Shown one piece after another: positions 6,029 to 11,792 of a DNA stretch of 11,792 nt. Each line of letters starts with the position of its first letter. Positions within the stretch are counted from its first letter, which is position 1. The position numbers and the translations under genes were made by a program. Source of the stretch: CAZBME01 sp964645835 (GTDB lineage Bacteria; Desulfobacterota; Syntrophia; Syntrophales; UBA8958). The notes beneath the pieces are model-generated. The model made no database searches, had not been told where the DNA came from, and saw only the letters and a program-made list of their open reading frames with translations. The stretch spans positions 1-11,792 of the forward strand of contig CAZYDG010000001.1 in assembly GCA_964645835.1 (NCBI GenBank). The letters are read 5' to 3'.

Positions 6029-6775
6029 TTATTGTCCTTTCGTGAGCAGGTAATCGGGCTTTACATGCCCCATGGCCGTCCAGATGTTGTGGCGGATCTC
6101 TTTGTTGTCCCGCTCCAGCATCTTGATGAGATTCTTGATATAATGGCGGCGCGATGTCTTGCTGGAAGGGCAGCGGTTCTCCACCACGGGAAACCGGCAT
6201 TCTCCGGCATATTTCTTTACCGGCTCTTCGGGAAGATAGGCCAGTGGCCTGATTATGTGGAGCTTTCCCCCGAATATCGACTGGTTGGGCATCATGGTGC
6301 TGATCTCCCTGCCGTAAAACATGTTGATCAGGAGCGTCTCGATAATGTCATCCCGGTGATGGGCAAAGGCAATTTTGTTGCATCCCCTTTCAGCGGCAAT
6401 CTCGAATATGCGCTTGCGTCGAAGGCGTGAGCACAGGAAACAGGGATTCTTCTTGTTGAAATCGCTGTGCGAAAGGGGGCCGTAGTTGGTCCTTTCTATA
6501 CCGAAGGAAATGCCCTTGTCTTCCATATATCTTTCAAAAACCCCGTACTCCTTTTCAGCGCCGCCGAATCCCGGATCGATATGGACGGCCATGAGTTCGA
6601 AGGGAGGCACAAAAATCATGGGGCTTGCCAGCAGATCGAGGAGGGCCAGGCTGTCCGCACCTCCTGAAACACCGACGAGAACCCGGTCTCCTTCGCTTAT
6701 CATCCCGTAATCCATAACGGCTTTCTCAAGCCACTTCTTCATGTGATGGTACAGCTTCGTTCGTTTACCCGCCAA
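6029..6775 (-). CDS. ttcA: TtcA-like tRNA 2-thiocytidine synthetase
   Basis: The 248-residue PP-loop ATPase has SGGADS at 37-42 (adenylation loop), PCFLCSRLRRKR (111-122) with the CxxC pair C112 and C115, and AHHRDDIIETLL (138-149). All are hallmarks of the TtcA family, which thiolates C32 of tRNAs using a [4Fe-4S] cluster. The third ligand is probably C202 (ENRCPSSKTSRRH), where E. coli TtcA has a cysteine in a CNLC-like motif. It is shorter than E. coli TtcA (about 310 residues), as many deltaproteobacterial and archaeal relatives are. The frame starts at a TTG with GGAAGG eight nt upstream; the next in-frame ATG (residue 12) lacks a Shine-Dalgarno. It heads an operon with smpB. A TilS-type role is less likely because of the paired cysteines. 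Confidence 0.88.
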   Translation of the reverse strand: MAGKRTKLYHHMKKWLEKAVMDYGMISEGDRVLVGVSGGADSLALLDLLASPMIFVPPFELMAVHIDPGFGGAEKEYGVFERYMEDKGISFGIERTNYGPLSHSDFNKKNPCFLCSRLRRKRIFEIAAERGCNKIAFAHHRDDIIETLLINMFYGREISTMMPNQSIFGGKLHIIRPLAYLPEEPVKKYAGECRFPVVENRCPSSKTSRRHYIKNLIKMLERDNKEIRHNIWTAMGHVKPDYLLTKGQ

Positions 6776-6831
6776 ATTTCCTACCTTCCAAATCTTTTAA
6801 GATGAACTTTTTTGCAATCAATAAGCCTTGT

Positions 6832-6860
6832 TTTCTACCTGAGTTTAAGCGTCATATCAA
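6832..6860 (-). promoter_or_regulatory. Sigma-70 type promoter for ttcA-like/smpB
   Basis: On the minus strand TTGATA (6860-6855) and TAGAAA (6837-6832) are 17 bp apart, about 55 bp before the TTG start. Five and four of six positions match consensus. In the same spacer I see no equally good promoter for enolase; TTGATT at 6872 with TAAGAG at 6895 is weak. Confidence 0.5.
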
Positions 6861-6952
6861 GAGTGTTTTCCTTGATTCCTCCCCAATTATTTTGTAAGAG
6901 ATCTCAGTAAGTCGATTAACATGATATTACATGACGACCATAAGGAGGACAC

Positions 6953-8242
6953 ATGACTGAAATCATTAACGTTTACGCAAGAGAGATCCTGGATTCTCGG
7001 GGGAACCCGACTATCGAGGCTGAAGTTACGCTACTGTCAGGCATTATCGGACGCGCCGCCGTCCCCTCCGGCGCTTCAACTGGCGAGCACGAGATGCTCG
7101 AACTACGTGACGGCAACAAGAAACGCTATCAGGGAAAGGGCGTTCAGAAGGCGATCAAAAACGTCATCGAAAAAATCTCGCCGGAACTGATCGGCATGGA
7201 CGTACTGGCCCAGCGTGACATCGACTATACCATGATTGTCCTGGACGGTACGGCCAACAAAGGCAATCTTGGCGCCAACGCCATCCTCAGTGTATCTCTG
7301 GCCTGCGCCCTGGCCGCCGCCGAGGCCGTGGAGCTGCCCCTTTACCGCTACATCGGCGGAGTCATGGCAAAGGACATACCGGTCCCCATGATGAACATCT
7401 TAAACGGCGGCCAGCACGCCGACAACAATGTGGACATCCAGGAGTTCATGATCATGCCTGTAGGGGCTCCGAATTTCCGGGAAGGCCTTCGCATGAGCGC
7501 AGAGGTTTTTCACACCCTGAAGGCTGTTTTGAAGGCCAAGGGGTATAATACGGCCGTAGGTGATGAAGGCGGCTTCGCCCCGAATCTCAAATCGAATGAA
7601 GAGGCATTGAGCCTGATCATGGAAGCCATCACCAAGGCAAAATACAAACCGGGCAAAGACATCATGATCGCCCTCGATTCGGCAGCCAGTTCCTTTTATA
7701 AAAATGGCAAGTACATCCTGGAAGCGGAAAAGAAGCCTACCAAATCGGCGGAGGACATGGTCCGGTTCTATGAAGACCTCGTCAAGAAATACCCCATTAT
7801 CTCCATTGAAGACGGTCTGGCGGAGGACGACTGGGACGGCTGGAAGCTGCTGACGGACACCCTGGGCAAGAACGTCCAGATCGTAGGCGACGACCTGTTC
7901 GTAACAAACAAGAAGCGCCTGGAGATCGGTATCGGCAAGGGCATTGCCAATTCGATCCTGATCAAACTCAACCAGATCGGGACCCTGACGGAAACGCTGG
8001 AAACAATCCAGACCGCCAAGGAAGCGGGTTATACAACAGTTATCTCCCACCGTTCCGGCGAAACAGAAGACAGCACCATGGCCGATGTGGCCGTAGCCGC
8101 CAATTGCGGGCAGATTAAAAGCGGGTCCCTCTCTCGAAGCGAGCGATTGTCGAAATACAATCAGTTGCTGAGAATCGAAGAAGAACTCGGAGACGCCGCC
8201 GTTTATCGCGGCATGGGGGCTTTCTACAGCATCAAACGGTAA
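6953..8242 (+). CDS. eno: Enolase
   Basis: Converts 2-phosphoglycerate to phosphoenolpyruvate in glycolysis and gluconeogenesis, in the cytoplasm and as part of the RNA degradosome in some proteobacteria. The 429 residues are full length. Visible signatures are AREILDSRGNPTIEAEV (9-25), VPSGASTGEHE (37-47), NGGQHADNNVDIQEFM (151-166), VGDEGGFAPN (202-211, catalytic E205) and the enolase signature ILIKLNQIGTLTET (335-348, catalytic K338), then SHRSGET (365-371). Magnesium ligands correspond to D242, E286 and the aspartate of GDD at 312-314. AAGGAGG stands four nt before the ATG. A strong terminator follows at 8251-8293, so the gene is probably transcribed alone. Confidence 0.98.
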   Translation: MTEIINVYAREILDSRGNPTIEAEVTLLSGIIGRAAVPSGASTGEHEMLELRDGNKKRYQGKGVQKAIKNVIEKISPELIGMDVLAQRDIDYTMIVLDGTANKGNLGANAILSVSLACALAAAEAVELPLYRYIGGVMAKDIPVPMMNILNGGQHADNNVDIQEFMIMPVGAPNFREGLRMSAEVFHTLKAVLKAKGYNTAVGDEGGFAPNLKSNEEALSLIMEAITKAKYKPGKDIMIALDSAASSFYKNGKYILEAEKKPTKSAEDMVRFYEDLVKKYPIISIEDGLAEDDWDGWKLLTDTLGKNVQIVGDDLFVTNKKRLEIGIGKGIANSILIKLNQIGTLTETLETIQTAKEAGYTTVISHRSGETEDSTMADVAVAANCGQIKSGSLSRSERLSKYNQLLRIEEELGDAAVYRGMGAFYSIKR

Positions 8243-8250
8243 AACTTAAG

Positions 8251-8293
8251 ACACAGGGGTAATTCATTGCGAATCGCCCCTGTGTTATTTTTT
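8251..8293 (+). terminator. Rho-independent terminator of enolase
   Basis: ACACAGGGG (8251-8259) pairs with CCCCTGTGT (8277-8285), with extra pairing of ATTC and GAAT inside, followed by TATTTTTT. It starts nine bases after the eno stop codon. Confidence 0.9.
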
Positions 8294-8331
8294 GATTCTC
8301 TGCCATTTGATTTCGGAATGGGGAGGACGTC

Positions 8332-8351
8332 ATTCCCGTGGAAACGGGAAT
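8332..8351. repeat. Short palindrome in the eno-dksA spacer
   Basis: ATTCCCGT pairs perfectly with ACGGGAAT around a GGAA loop. CATTCCCGT...ACGGGAATCCAG is a widespread type of intergenic repeat in proteobacteria. A fragment of the same phrase, GTCATTCCCGCCGG, occurs at about 8496-8509. The spacer 8294-8554 contains this palindrome, the REP-like copy at 8372 and a third hairpin at 8432, with no credible gene. Confidence 0.6.
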
Positions 8352-8371
8352 CCAGAGGTTTTAAAGCTTCA

Positions 8372-8412
8372 CCGGCAAATGGTGGATGCGCTTCGCTTCG
8401 TCCACCTTACAG
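8372..8412 (-). repeat. Second copy of the REP-like unit, inverted
   Basis: This 41-bp stretch equals the reverse complement of 5412-5452 at 37 of 41 positions. It can form the same hairpin, GGTGGATG to GTCCACC around GCTTCGC. The second half of the REPIN-like element is absent here, so it is a single REP unit. Confidence 0.75.
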
Positions 8413-8431
8413 TCTGCCAGTTTATTCCTGG

Positions 8432-8454
8432 ATTGTCGGATCAGGTCCGACAAT
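8432..8454. repeat. Perfect 9-bp-stem palindrome
   Basis: ATTGTCGGA (8432-8440) pairs with TCCGACAAT (8446-8454) around a TCAGG loop. No T run follows, so it is not a standard terminator. It is probably another intergenic repeat unit, and could also block 3' exonucleases on either transcript. Confidence 0.55.
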
Positions 8455-8554
8455 GACGAATAAGAAGGGGACCGGATAATGACAGACAAGGATGGCGTCA
8501 TTCCCGCCGGTTTAAACTCAATTTCCTCTCATCAATTTATTGCTGATCAATTAT

Positions 8555-9037
8555 CTAATCATCATCTTCATGGCTTTGCGGCGAACCCTGAAACCCATAG
8601 TGAACAAAGCGGACATCTTTCATCCTCTGGGCTTTCTCAAGTTTTTCCTGTTTGTTTTTACAGTCTAAGCACTGTGTAGTCACCAGTCTAGCCATTAGCC
8701 GCTTCTCCGATATTTCTTCCCCGCAATCAACACATATTCCAAATGTGCCATTATCTATCCGTTTAATCGCTTCTGTCATCTTTAATATAAGGCGCCGCTC
8801 CCTGTCACGAATTCGCAGTTCATAATTCCTTTCAGCCTCCATTGATGCCTGATCGTTGCTGTCCGCAGTGCGCTCTCCGCTATTTAACATCACTGACAGC
8901 GTTTTAGTCTGATCGTTTAATAGTTCGGCGATTTTTTGCTGCAGACGCTCTCGAAAGAACATCAACTTTTCTGGTTTCACGCTCTTTCCAATCCTTTTGT
9001 TTTGATGTTTTAATAGGCTGCGATCAATTGTGATCAT
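8555..9037 (-). CDS. dksA: DksA/TraR-family RNA polymerase-binding regulator
   Basis: DksA binds the secondary channel of RNA polymerase and, with ppGpp, represses rRNA promoters and activates others. Here a coiled coil (about 27-95; ASMEAERNYELRIRDRERRL at 65-84) carries the acidic tip DSNDQ. It is followed by a four-cysteine zinc finger C103-x2-C106 ... C124-x2-C127 and a helix. The length is 160 residues from the ATG at 9037; a GTG lies one codon earlier. About 26 residues precede the usual start region, and a tail of about 25 residues (to SHEDDD) follows the finger. The N-terminal extension may not be translated: an in-frame ATG stands at residue 27 of the GTG-initiated frame, and no start has a strong Shine-Dalgarno. 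The gene overlaps the radical SAM gene by 14 bp. Confidence 0.9.
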   Translation of the reverse strand: MITIDRSLLKHQNKRIGKSVKPEKLMFFRERLQQKIAELLNDQTKTLSVMLNSGERTADSNDQASMEAERNYELRIRDRERRLILKMTEAIKRIDNGTFGICVDCGEEISEKRLMARLVTTQCLDCKNKQEKLEKAQRMKDVRFVHYGFQGSPQSHEDDD

Positions 9038-10118
9038 CACACGTCATCCAGCATTGAGGATCATCTGCAAAAAGATCTGGGGTGCCGTGAGATTTTGAAT
9101 ATGCATAAGCCACGGCCCGACAGCCGCGGCAAGATGGCCATAGGGAGCATTTTCCGCATTTCCCTGAATAACTTTCCCGTTGTCTGAGACGCCATAGAAT
9201 TTTAGAGGAAGACCAGATTTTTCGCAACGGGGTTTTGCGCAGGTTGCCTATTTTAAGCCCGATGCGGCGGCAAGGCATGACGGACCCGTCACTGGTAATG
9301 GTAAGCCCCGAAAAGCCGGCACTGCAGCCGGACAACGCCAGTTGGCTCTGCGGGGGCGGCTTTGCCCCTGAAAGAACACCGGCAAGAGGATCGCCCGAAG
9401 AGACCCTGAACGAAGGGCTGCTTAAGGCAGATGCTCGGCCATACGCATCCATGATCTGTGAAGATGTCAGGATACTGCTCAGTAACGTCCCGCCACTTCC
9501 ACAGGGTACCAGACGGGACAATCCCATTCGGGAGAAACCGAGATCTCTTGCTATCTCTATAGTTTCTTCTATTCTGCCTACGTTGAGTCCCGAAAGAGTC
9601 ATATTCGCACTTACTTTATTCCCCGTTTCGATGAGCAAGCGGGCACCTCTTACCGCGGCGTCAAAGCTTCCGGGACCTCTGATTCCATCGTGGATCTCAG
9701 GTGGGCCTTCAAGGCTGACCTGGACATCTACAATGCCCAGCTGGGACGCCTTGGCTGCGTCTTCGGCTTTTAGCAGACTACCGTTCGTCAAAATGGCAAC
9801 GTTGAAACCACATTGCCGGACATGGGCAATGACATCCCAAATGCCCCGGTAGACTAAAGGCTCGCCACCTGTAAAATGGATCGACGGGGAAAGGATAATG
9901 TCGTACTCCTCTTCCCAGGCCTTGAACATCTCCCTCGCCCCGTCGATTTCATATTTCAGTTCATCGATTGACATCTCCCCGGGTTTCTTCCGCGTCTGAT
10001 AGCAATGACGGCAGCGGAGATTGCACCGTTCGGTAAGATGCCACTGGATAAAAAAATCAAAGGTCTTGGTTGCCCGACCGGCAACTAGCTCGCTTTTCAC
10101 TCCTTTCAACTGTAACAT
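9024..10118 (-). CDS. Radical SAM/SPASM enzyme, probable peptide maturase
   Basis: The 364 residues begin with a radical SAM core: CNLRCRHC (C32, C36, C39) for the SAM-binding [4Fe-4S] cluster, HFTGGEP (81-87), and LTNGSLL. The C-terminal SPASM domain has C265, then G278-x4-C283, then C321-x2-C324-x5-C330-x2-C333, and C356 or C360, enough for two auxiliary clusters. The enzyme is cytosolic. SPASM enzymes include peptide maturases (AlbA, PqqE, MftC types), sulfatase-activating enzymes and heme-pathway relatives. The preceding 36-codon peptide overlaps this gene by 13 bp, which favours peptide modification. The start is uncertain: the ATG at 10118 has no good Shine-Dalgarno and probably depends on coupling to the peptide, and TTG (codon 4) and GTG (codon 7) are alternatives. 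dksA overlaps its 3' end. Confidence 0.85.
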   Translation of the reverse strand: MLQLKGVKSELVAGRATKTFDFFIQWHLTERCNLRCRHCYQTRKKPGEMSIDELKYEIDGAREMFKAWEEEYDIILSPSIHFTGGEPLVYRGIWDVIAHVRQCGFNVAILTNGSLLKAEDAAKASQLGIVDVQVSLEGPPEIHDGIRGPGSFDAAVRGARLLIETGNKVSANMTLSGLNVGRIEETIEIARDLGFSRMGLSRLVPCGSGGTLLSSILTSSQIMDAYGRASALSSPSFRVSSGDPLAGVLSGAKPPPQSQLALSGCSAGFSGLTITSDGSVMPCRRIGLKIGNLRKTPLRKIWSSSKILWRLRQRESYSGKCGKCSLWPSCRGCRAVAYAYSKSHGTPDLFADDPQCWMTCDDHN

Positions 10119-10216
10119 AGATTGCCGGAATCAGCGGACCGCATCAACGACCAGAACGTCTTCTCTTGACTCTTAGCTTTCTTGCTCAGCTCTTTCTTCT
10201 TCTTTTGTGCCTTCAT
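10106..10216 (-). CDS. Short peptide, candidate precursor for the radical SAM enzyme
   Basis: The 36-codon frame has a strong Shine-Dalgarno: AAAGGAGG ends eight nt before the ATG at 10216. The peptide starts with a very basic part (MKAQKKKKELSKKAKSQE) and ends KTFWSLMRSADSGNLCYS, then TGA. The stop overlaps the start of the SPASM enzyme gene by 13 bp. A basic, soluble leader and a short tail with Phe-Trp, Ser, Met, Cys and Tyr fit a RiPP precursor: SPASM maturases join such side chains or make thioethers. There is no signal peptide and no matching family that I recognise. Alternatives are a leader peptide that couples translation of the enzyme, or a small stand-alone protein. That it is translated is likely; the precursor role is inference from order and composition. 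Confidence 0.65.
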   Translation of the reverse strand: MKAQKKKKELSKKAKSQEKTFWSLMRSADSGNLCYS

Positions 10217-10338
10217 CCTATTCGCCTCCTTTCATATTTTATTCGGCCTGGGCGTATAATCCTTTTTCCCCTACCCTCCTGGTTTGGAATCCGGATGTAT
10301 TTCTTCAGTTCATTCCTGAATGTGCCTTTGAAGTATTG

Positions 10339-10965
10339 CTAATGTCCGGCCTCATTTTTCCACAGTTCGTTGAGCCGTTGGTCACGACCGCACCCTGCGC
10401 GATAGAATTTGTAACGAAAAGGGTTCTTCTTGTAATAGTGCTGGTGATATTCTTCTGCTAGGTAGAATACACCTGCCGGGACAATTTCGGTTACAATGGA
10501 TCCCTTAAAAGGTTTGTTTTTTTCCAATGCTGCTTTGGATTCCTCGGCAATCCGGCGTTGGTCATCACCATGATAGAAAATGGCTGACCGGTACTGATGG
10601 CCGACATCACAGAATTGGCGGTCCCTGGTCGTGGGATCGATGTTGTGCCAAAATACATCCAGGAGCTTCTTGTAAGTGATTATCCTCGGGTTATAAATAA
10701 TCTGAACTGATTCGGCGTGGCCTGTGCTGCCGGAAGAAACCTGCTCGTAAGTGGGGTTTTTAACACTTCCTCCTGTGTAGCCAACGGTAACGGACAAAAC
10801 ACCGGGCAGATTATCGAATGGTGACTCCATGCACCAGAAACATCCACCGGCGAAGGTTGCGATCTCTTTGTGAATGCCGGAAATCTTCGTGACTTCATTC
10901 GCATTAAGGGAAGCAGTCACCGGTATGAGTATAAAAGCCAGAAGGAGCATCATGACTTTTCGCAT
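10339..10965 (-). CDS. msrA: Exported peptide-methionine (S)-S-oxide reductase MsrA
   Basis: MsrA reduces the S epimer of methionine sulfoxide. The motif GGCFWCME (40-47; catalytic C42) is followed by VGYTGG, GHAESVQI (82-89), FCDVGHQYRSAIFY (118-131), EEYHQHYY (171-178) and a C-terminal GCGRD (191-195). C119 or C192 could serve as recycling cysteines. A signal peptide (MRKVMMLLLAFILIPVTASL) places it outside the cytoplasm, unlike most MsrA. The length is 208 residues from the ATG at 10965, which GGAAG precedes by six nt, 17 bp after the msrB stop. An upstream ATG at 11010 would overlap msrB and put 15 residues before the signal peptide, so I reject it. It forms a two-gene unit with msrB. The electron donor is not encoded here. 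Confidence 0.95.
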   Translation of the reverse strand: MRKVMMLLLAFILIPVTASLNANEVTKISGIHKEIATFAGGCFWCMESPFDNLPGVLSVTVGYTGGSVKNPTYEQVSSGSTGHAESVQIIYNPRIITYKKLLDVFWHNIDPTTRDRQFCDVGHQYRSAIFYHGDDQRRIAEESKAALEKNKPFKGSIVTEIVPAGVFYLAEEYHQHYYKKNPFRYKFYRAGCGRDQRLNELWKNEAGH

Positions 10966-10981
10966 TACCGGCTTCCCAATC

Positions 10982-11593
10982 CTACCTAAAGAACTTCCTG
11001 TATTCACCATAACCCGCTTTCTCCAGATCCTCTTTTGGAATGAATTTCAGGGCCGCCGAATTCATACAATACCGAAGGCCTGTTGGAGGAGGGCCATCGT
11101 CAAATACATGACCGAGGTGGGAATCGCAATGTTTGCTTCTCACTTCAATCCTTGTGAAAAACAATCTCCGGTCTTTCCTGGTTATAATATTATTAGGTTC
11201 AAGGGGCTTGGTAAAACTCGGCCAGCCGGTCTTGGAGTCAAACTTGTCTTTGGAACTAAAAAGGGGCTCGCCTGACACAATATCCACATAAATACCTTCA
11301 CGCTTGTTGTTGTCATATTCATTCTGAAACGGCGGTTCCGTGCCTTCCCGCTGGGTCACTTCATACTGCATGGGTGTCAGCATCTTCTTCAGGGTCGCAT
11401 CGTCGGGCTTCCTGAAATTTCTCCAGTCGTTCGATTTTCCCATACCGGTCCTGGCACTCCCAACAGACGCACTGCCAACCTCTTGCATATTGGCTGCCTG
11501 TGCTCCGGATTTCCCGACCTCGCCAGCTAAAACCGAATGTTGACCGGCCAGGACCATGACCATGCAAATAAAGCCAATTAACAAATCTTTCAT
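10982..11593 (-). CDS. msrB: Exported peptide-methionine (R)-S-oxide reductase MsrB
   Basis: MsrB reduces the R epimer of methionine sulfoxide and so complements MsrA. Signatures are TEPPFQNEY (85-93), SGEPLFSSKDKFDSKTGWPS (107-126), RSKHCDSHLGHVFDDGP (152-168) and TGLRYCMNSAALKFIP (171-186; catalytic C176). The two CxxC zinc motifs of zinc-type MsrB are absent: SGEP and SKHC stand in their place, so this is the zinc-free kind. C156 may be the recycling cysteine, though that is unverified. MKDLL... to VLAGE is a signal peptide, followed by a low-complexity linker rich in Gly, Ser and Ala (about 28-55). AGGAG lies seven nt before the ATG at 11593; an ATG 17 codons earlier lacks one and would bury the signal peptide. 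The 137-bp repeat begins only 58 bp upstream. Confidence 0.95.
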   Translation of the reverse strand: MKDLLIGFICMVMVLAGQHSVLAGEVGKSGAQAANMQEVGSASVGSARTGMGKSNDWRNFRKPDDATLKKMLTPMQYEVTQREGTEPPFQNEYDNNKREGIYVDIVSGEPLFSSKDKFDSKTGWPSFTKPLEPNNIITRKDRRLFFTRIEVRSKHCDSHLGHVFDDGPPPTGLRYCMNSAALKFIPKEDLEKAGYGEYRKFFR

Positions 11594-11651
11594 AAAGCTT
11601 CTCCTGTACGCCCAACACCTATCCATGTTAAATAGCCGCTTCATCTTAGTT

Positions 11652-11788
11652 ACTCAACTTTCGCACACATTTAAACGAGTATAAGTATCTGTTCTTTAAC
11701 AATAAGCGACGTCATTCCGCCATTCAAGTAGCCACTGTGCCCCGTAAATTGGTGGTAGTTCTCTGAAAAAACGGCCGATCAAAGATCG
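11652..11788. repeat. Right arm of 137-bp terminal inverted repeat
   Basis: This is the exact reverse complement of 1-137. Its inner edge is ACTCAAC (11652-11658), after which the flanks differ. The element body would extend to the right, beyond the window, in opposite orientation to the left copy. It contains AGTATA (11678-11683), which on the minus strand is TATACT, a possible outward -10 box reading towards msrB, but no good -35 accompanies it. Confidence 0.85.
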
Positions 11789-11789
11789 G
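11766..11789 (-). terminator. Possible terminator inside the repeated element
   Basis: On the minus strand CCGATC and GATCGG pair around TTT, and six T follow after CCG. It points inward and would stop transcripts coming from the unseen body of the element. The same structure is at 1-23 on the plus strand. The 3-nt gap before the T run weakens it. Confidence 0.3.
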
Positions 11790-11792
11790 AGC

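Noticed and set aside
5759..6430. 223-codon plus-strand frame
   Set aside because: It is antisense to smpB and the ttcA-like gene, both strongly identified.
7400..8050. 216-codon minus-strand frame
   Set aside because: It lies entirely inside enolase, opposite strand, and is a shadow of its codon pattern.
8267..8679. Two plus-strand frames after enolase
   Set aside because: They translate the terminator, palindromic repeats (FPWKRESRG is a typical read-through of such repeats) and the antisense of dksA; no Shine-Dalgarno, no domain.
10106..10108. TGA of the short peptide as a selenocysteine codon
   Set aside because: Reading on gives only AAG GAG and then another TGA, and no SECIS-like hairpin is evident just downstream, so it is treated as a stop.
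10217..10338. Promoter or terminator between msrA and the short peptide
   Set aside because: A TTATAC box exists but with no fitting -35, and TTCAG/CTGAA is too weak a hairpin. Whether msrBA and the peptide operon are one transcript stays open.
1..11792. CRISPR array, tRNA gene or toxin-antitoxin pair
   Set aside because: No regularly spaced identical repeats, no tRNA cloverleaf apart from tmRNA, and no recognisable toxin or antitoxin motifs were seen on either strand.

Overview
The window reads like chromosomal DNA of an anaerobic deltaproteobacterium (Desulfobacterota, perhaps Syntrophales). This is inference from moderate GC, a DksA, an oxygen-sensitive radical SAM enzyme, GTCATTGCGAG-type and GTAGGGTGGA-type intergenic palindromes, and the tmRNA tag ANNYDYALAA. 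No species can be named. Most of the content is ordinary: tmRNA and its partner SmpB, enolase, a TtcA-like tRNA thiolase, DksA, and a pair of exported methionine sulfoxide reductases.

Layout: 1-137 is one arm of a 137-bp exact inverted repeat whose other arm is 11652-11788, so both window ends lie inside copies of the same mobile or repeated element. At 138-306 is the scar of an integrated element: a P4-type integrase N-terminal remnant cut by that repeat, a terminator hairpin, and three TTGGAC/T motifs at 10-bp spacing beside the 3' end of ssrA. ssrA lies at 314-670 (minus) with its own promoter. After a repeat-rich spacer comes a minus-strand pair: a small exported protein (3876-4382), then a large exported Sel1-repeat protein (1003-3842). 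The Sel1 gene is split by a one-base frameshift near 2026. A second exported unknown (4562-5371) is divergent from this pair.

At 5381-5551 a REPIN-like double hairpin sits between two copies of the last codons of smpB. ttcA-like and smpB form a minus-strand operon with an apparent sigma-70 promoter. Enolase (6953-8242, plus) follows, ending in a clear terminator and then a 260-bp spacer of palindromes, including a second copy of the REP-like unit.

The right part is minus strand: msrB, msrA, a 36-codon peptide with a strong Shine-Dalgarno, a radical SAM/SPASM enzyme overlapping it, and dksA overlapping the enzyme. The peptide plus SPASM enzyme has the layout of a minimal RiPP (ribosomally made, enzymatically modified peptide) locus and is the best candidate for something undescribed. 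The two Msr proteins probably repair oxidised methionines outside the cytoplasm. tmRNA and SmpB act together in ribosome rescue although encoded about 5 kb apart.
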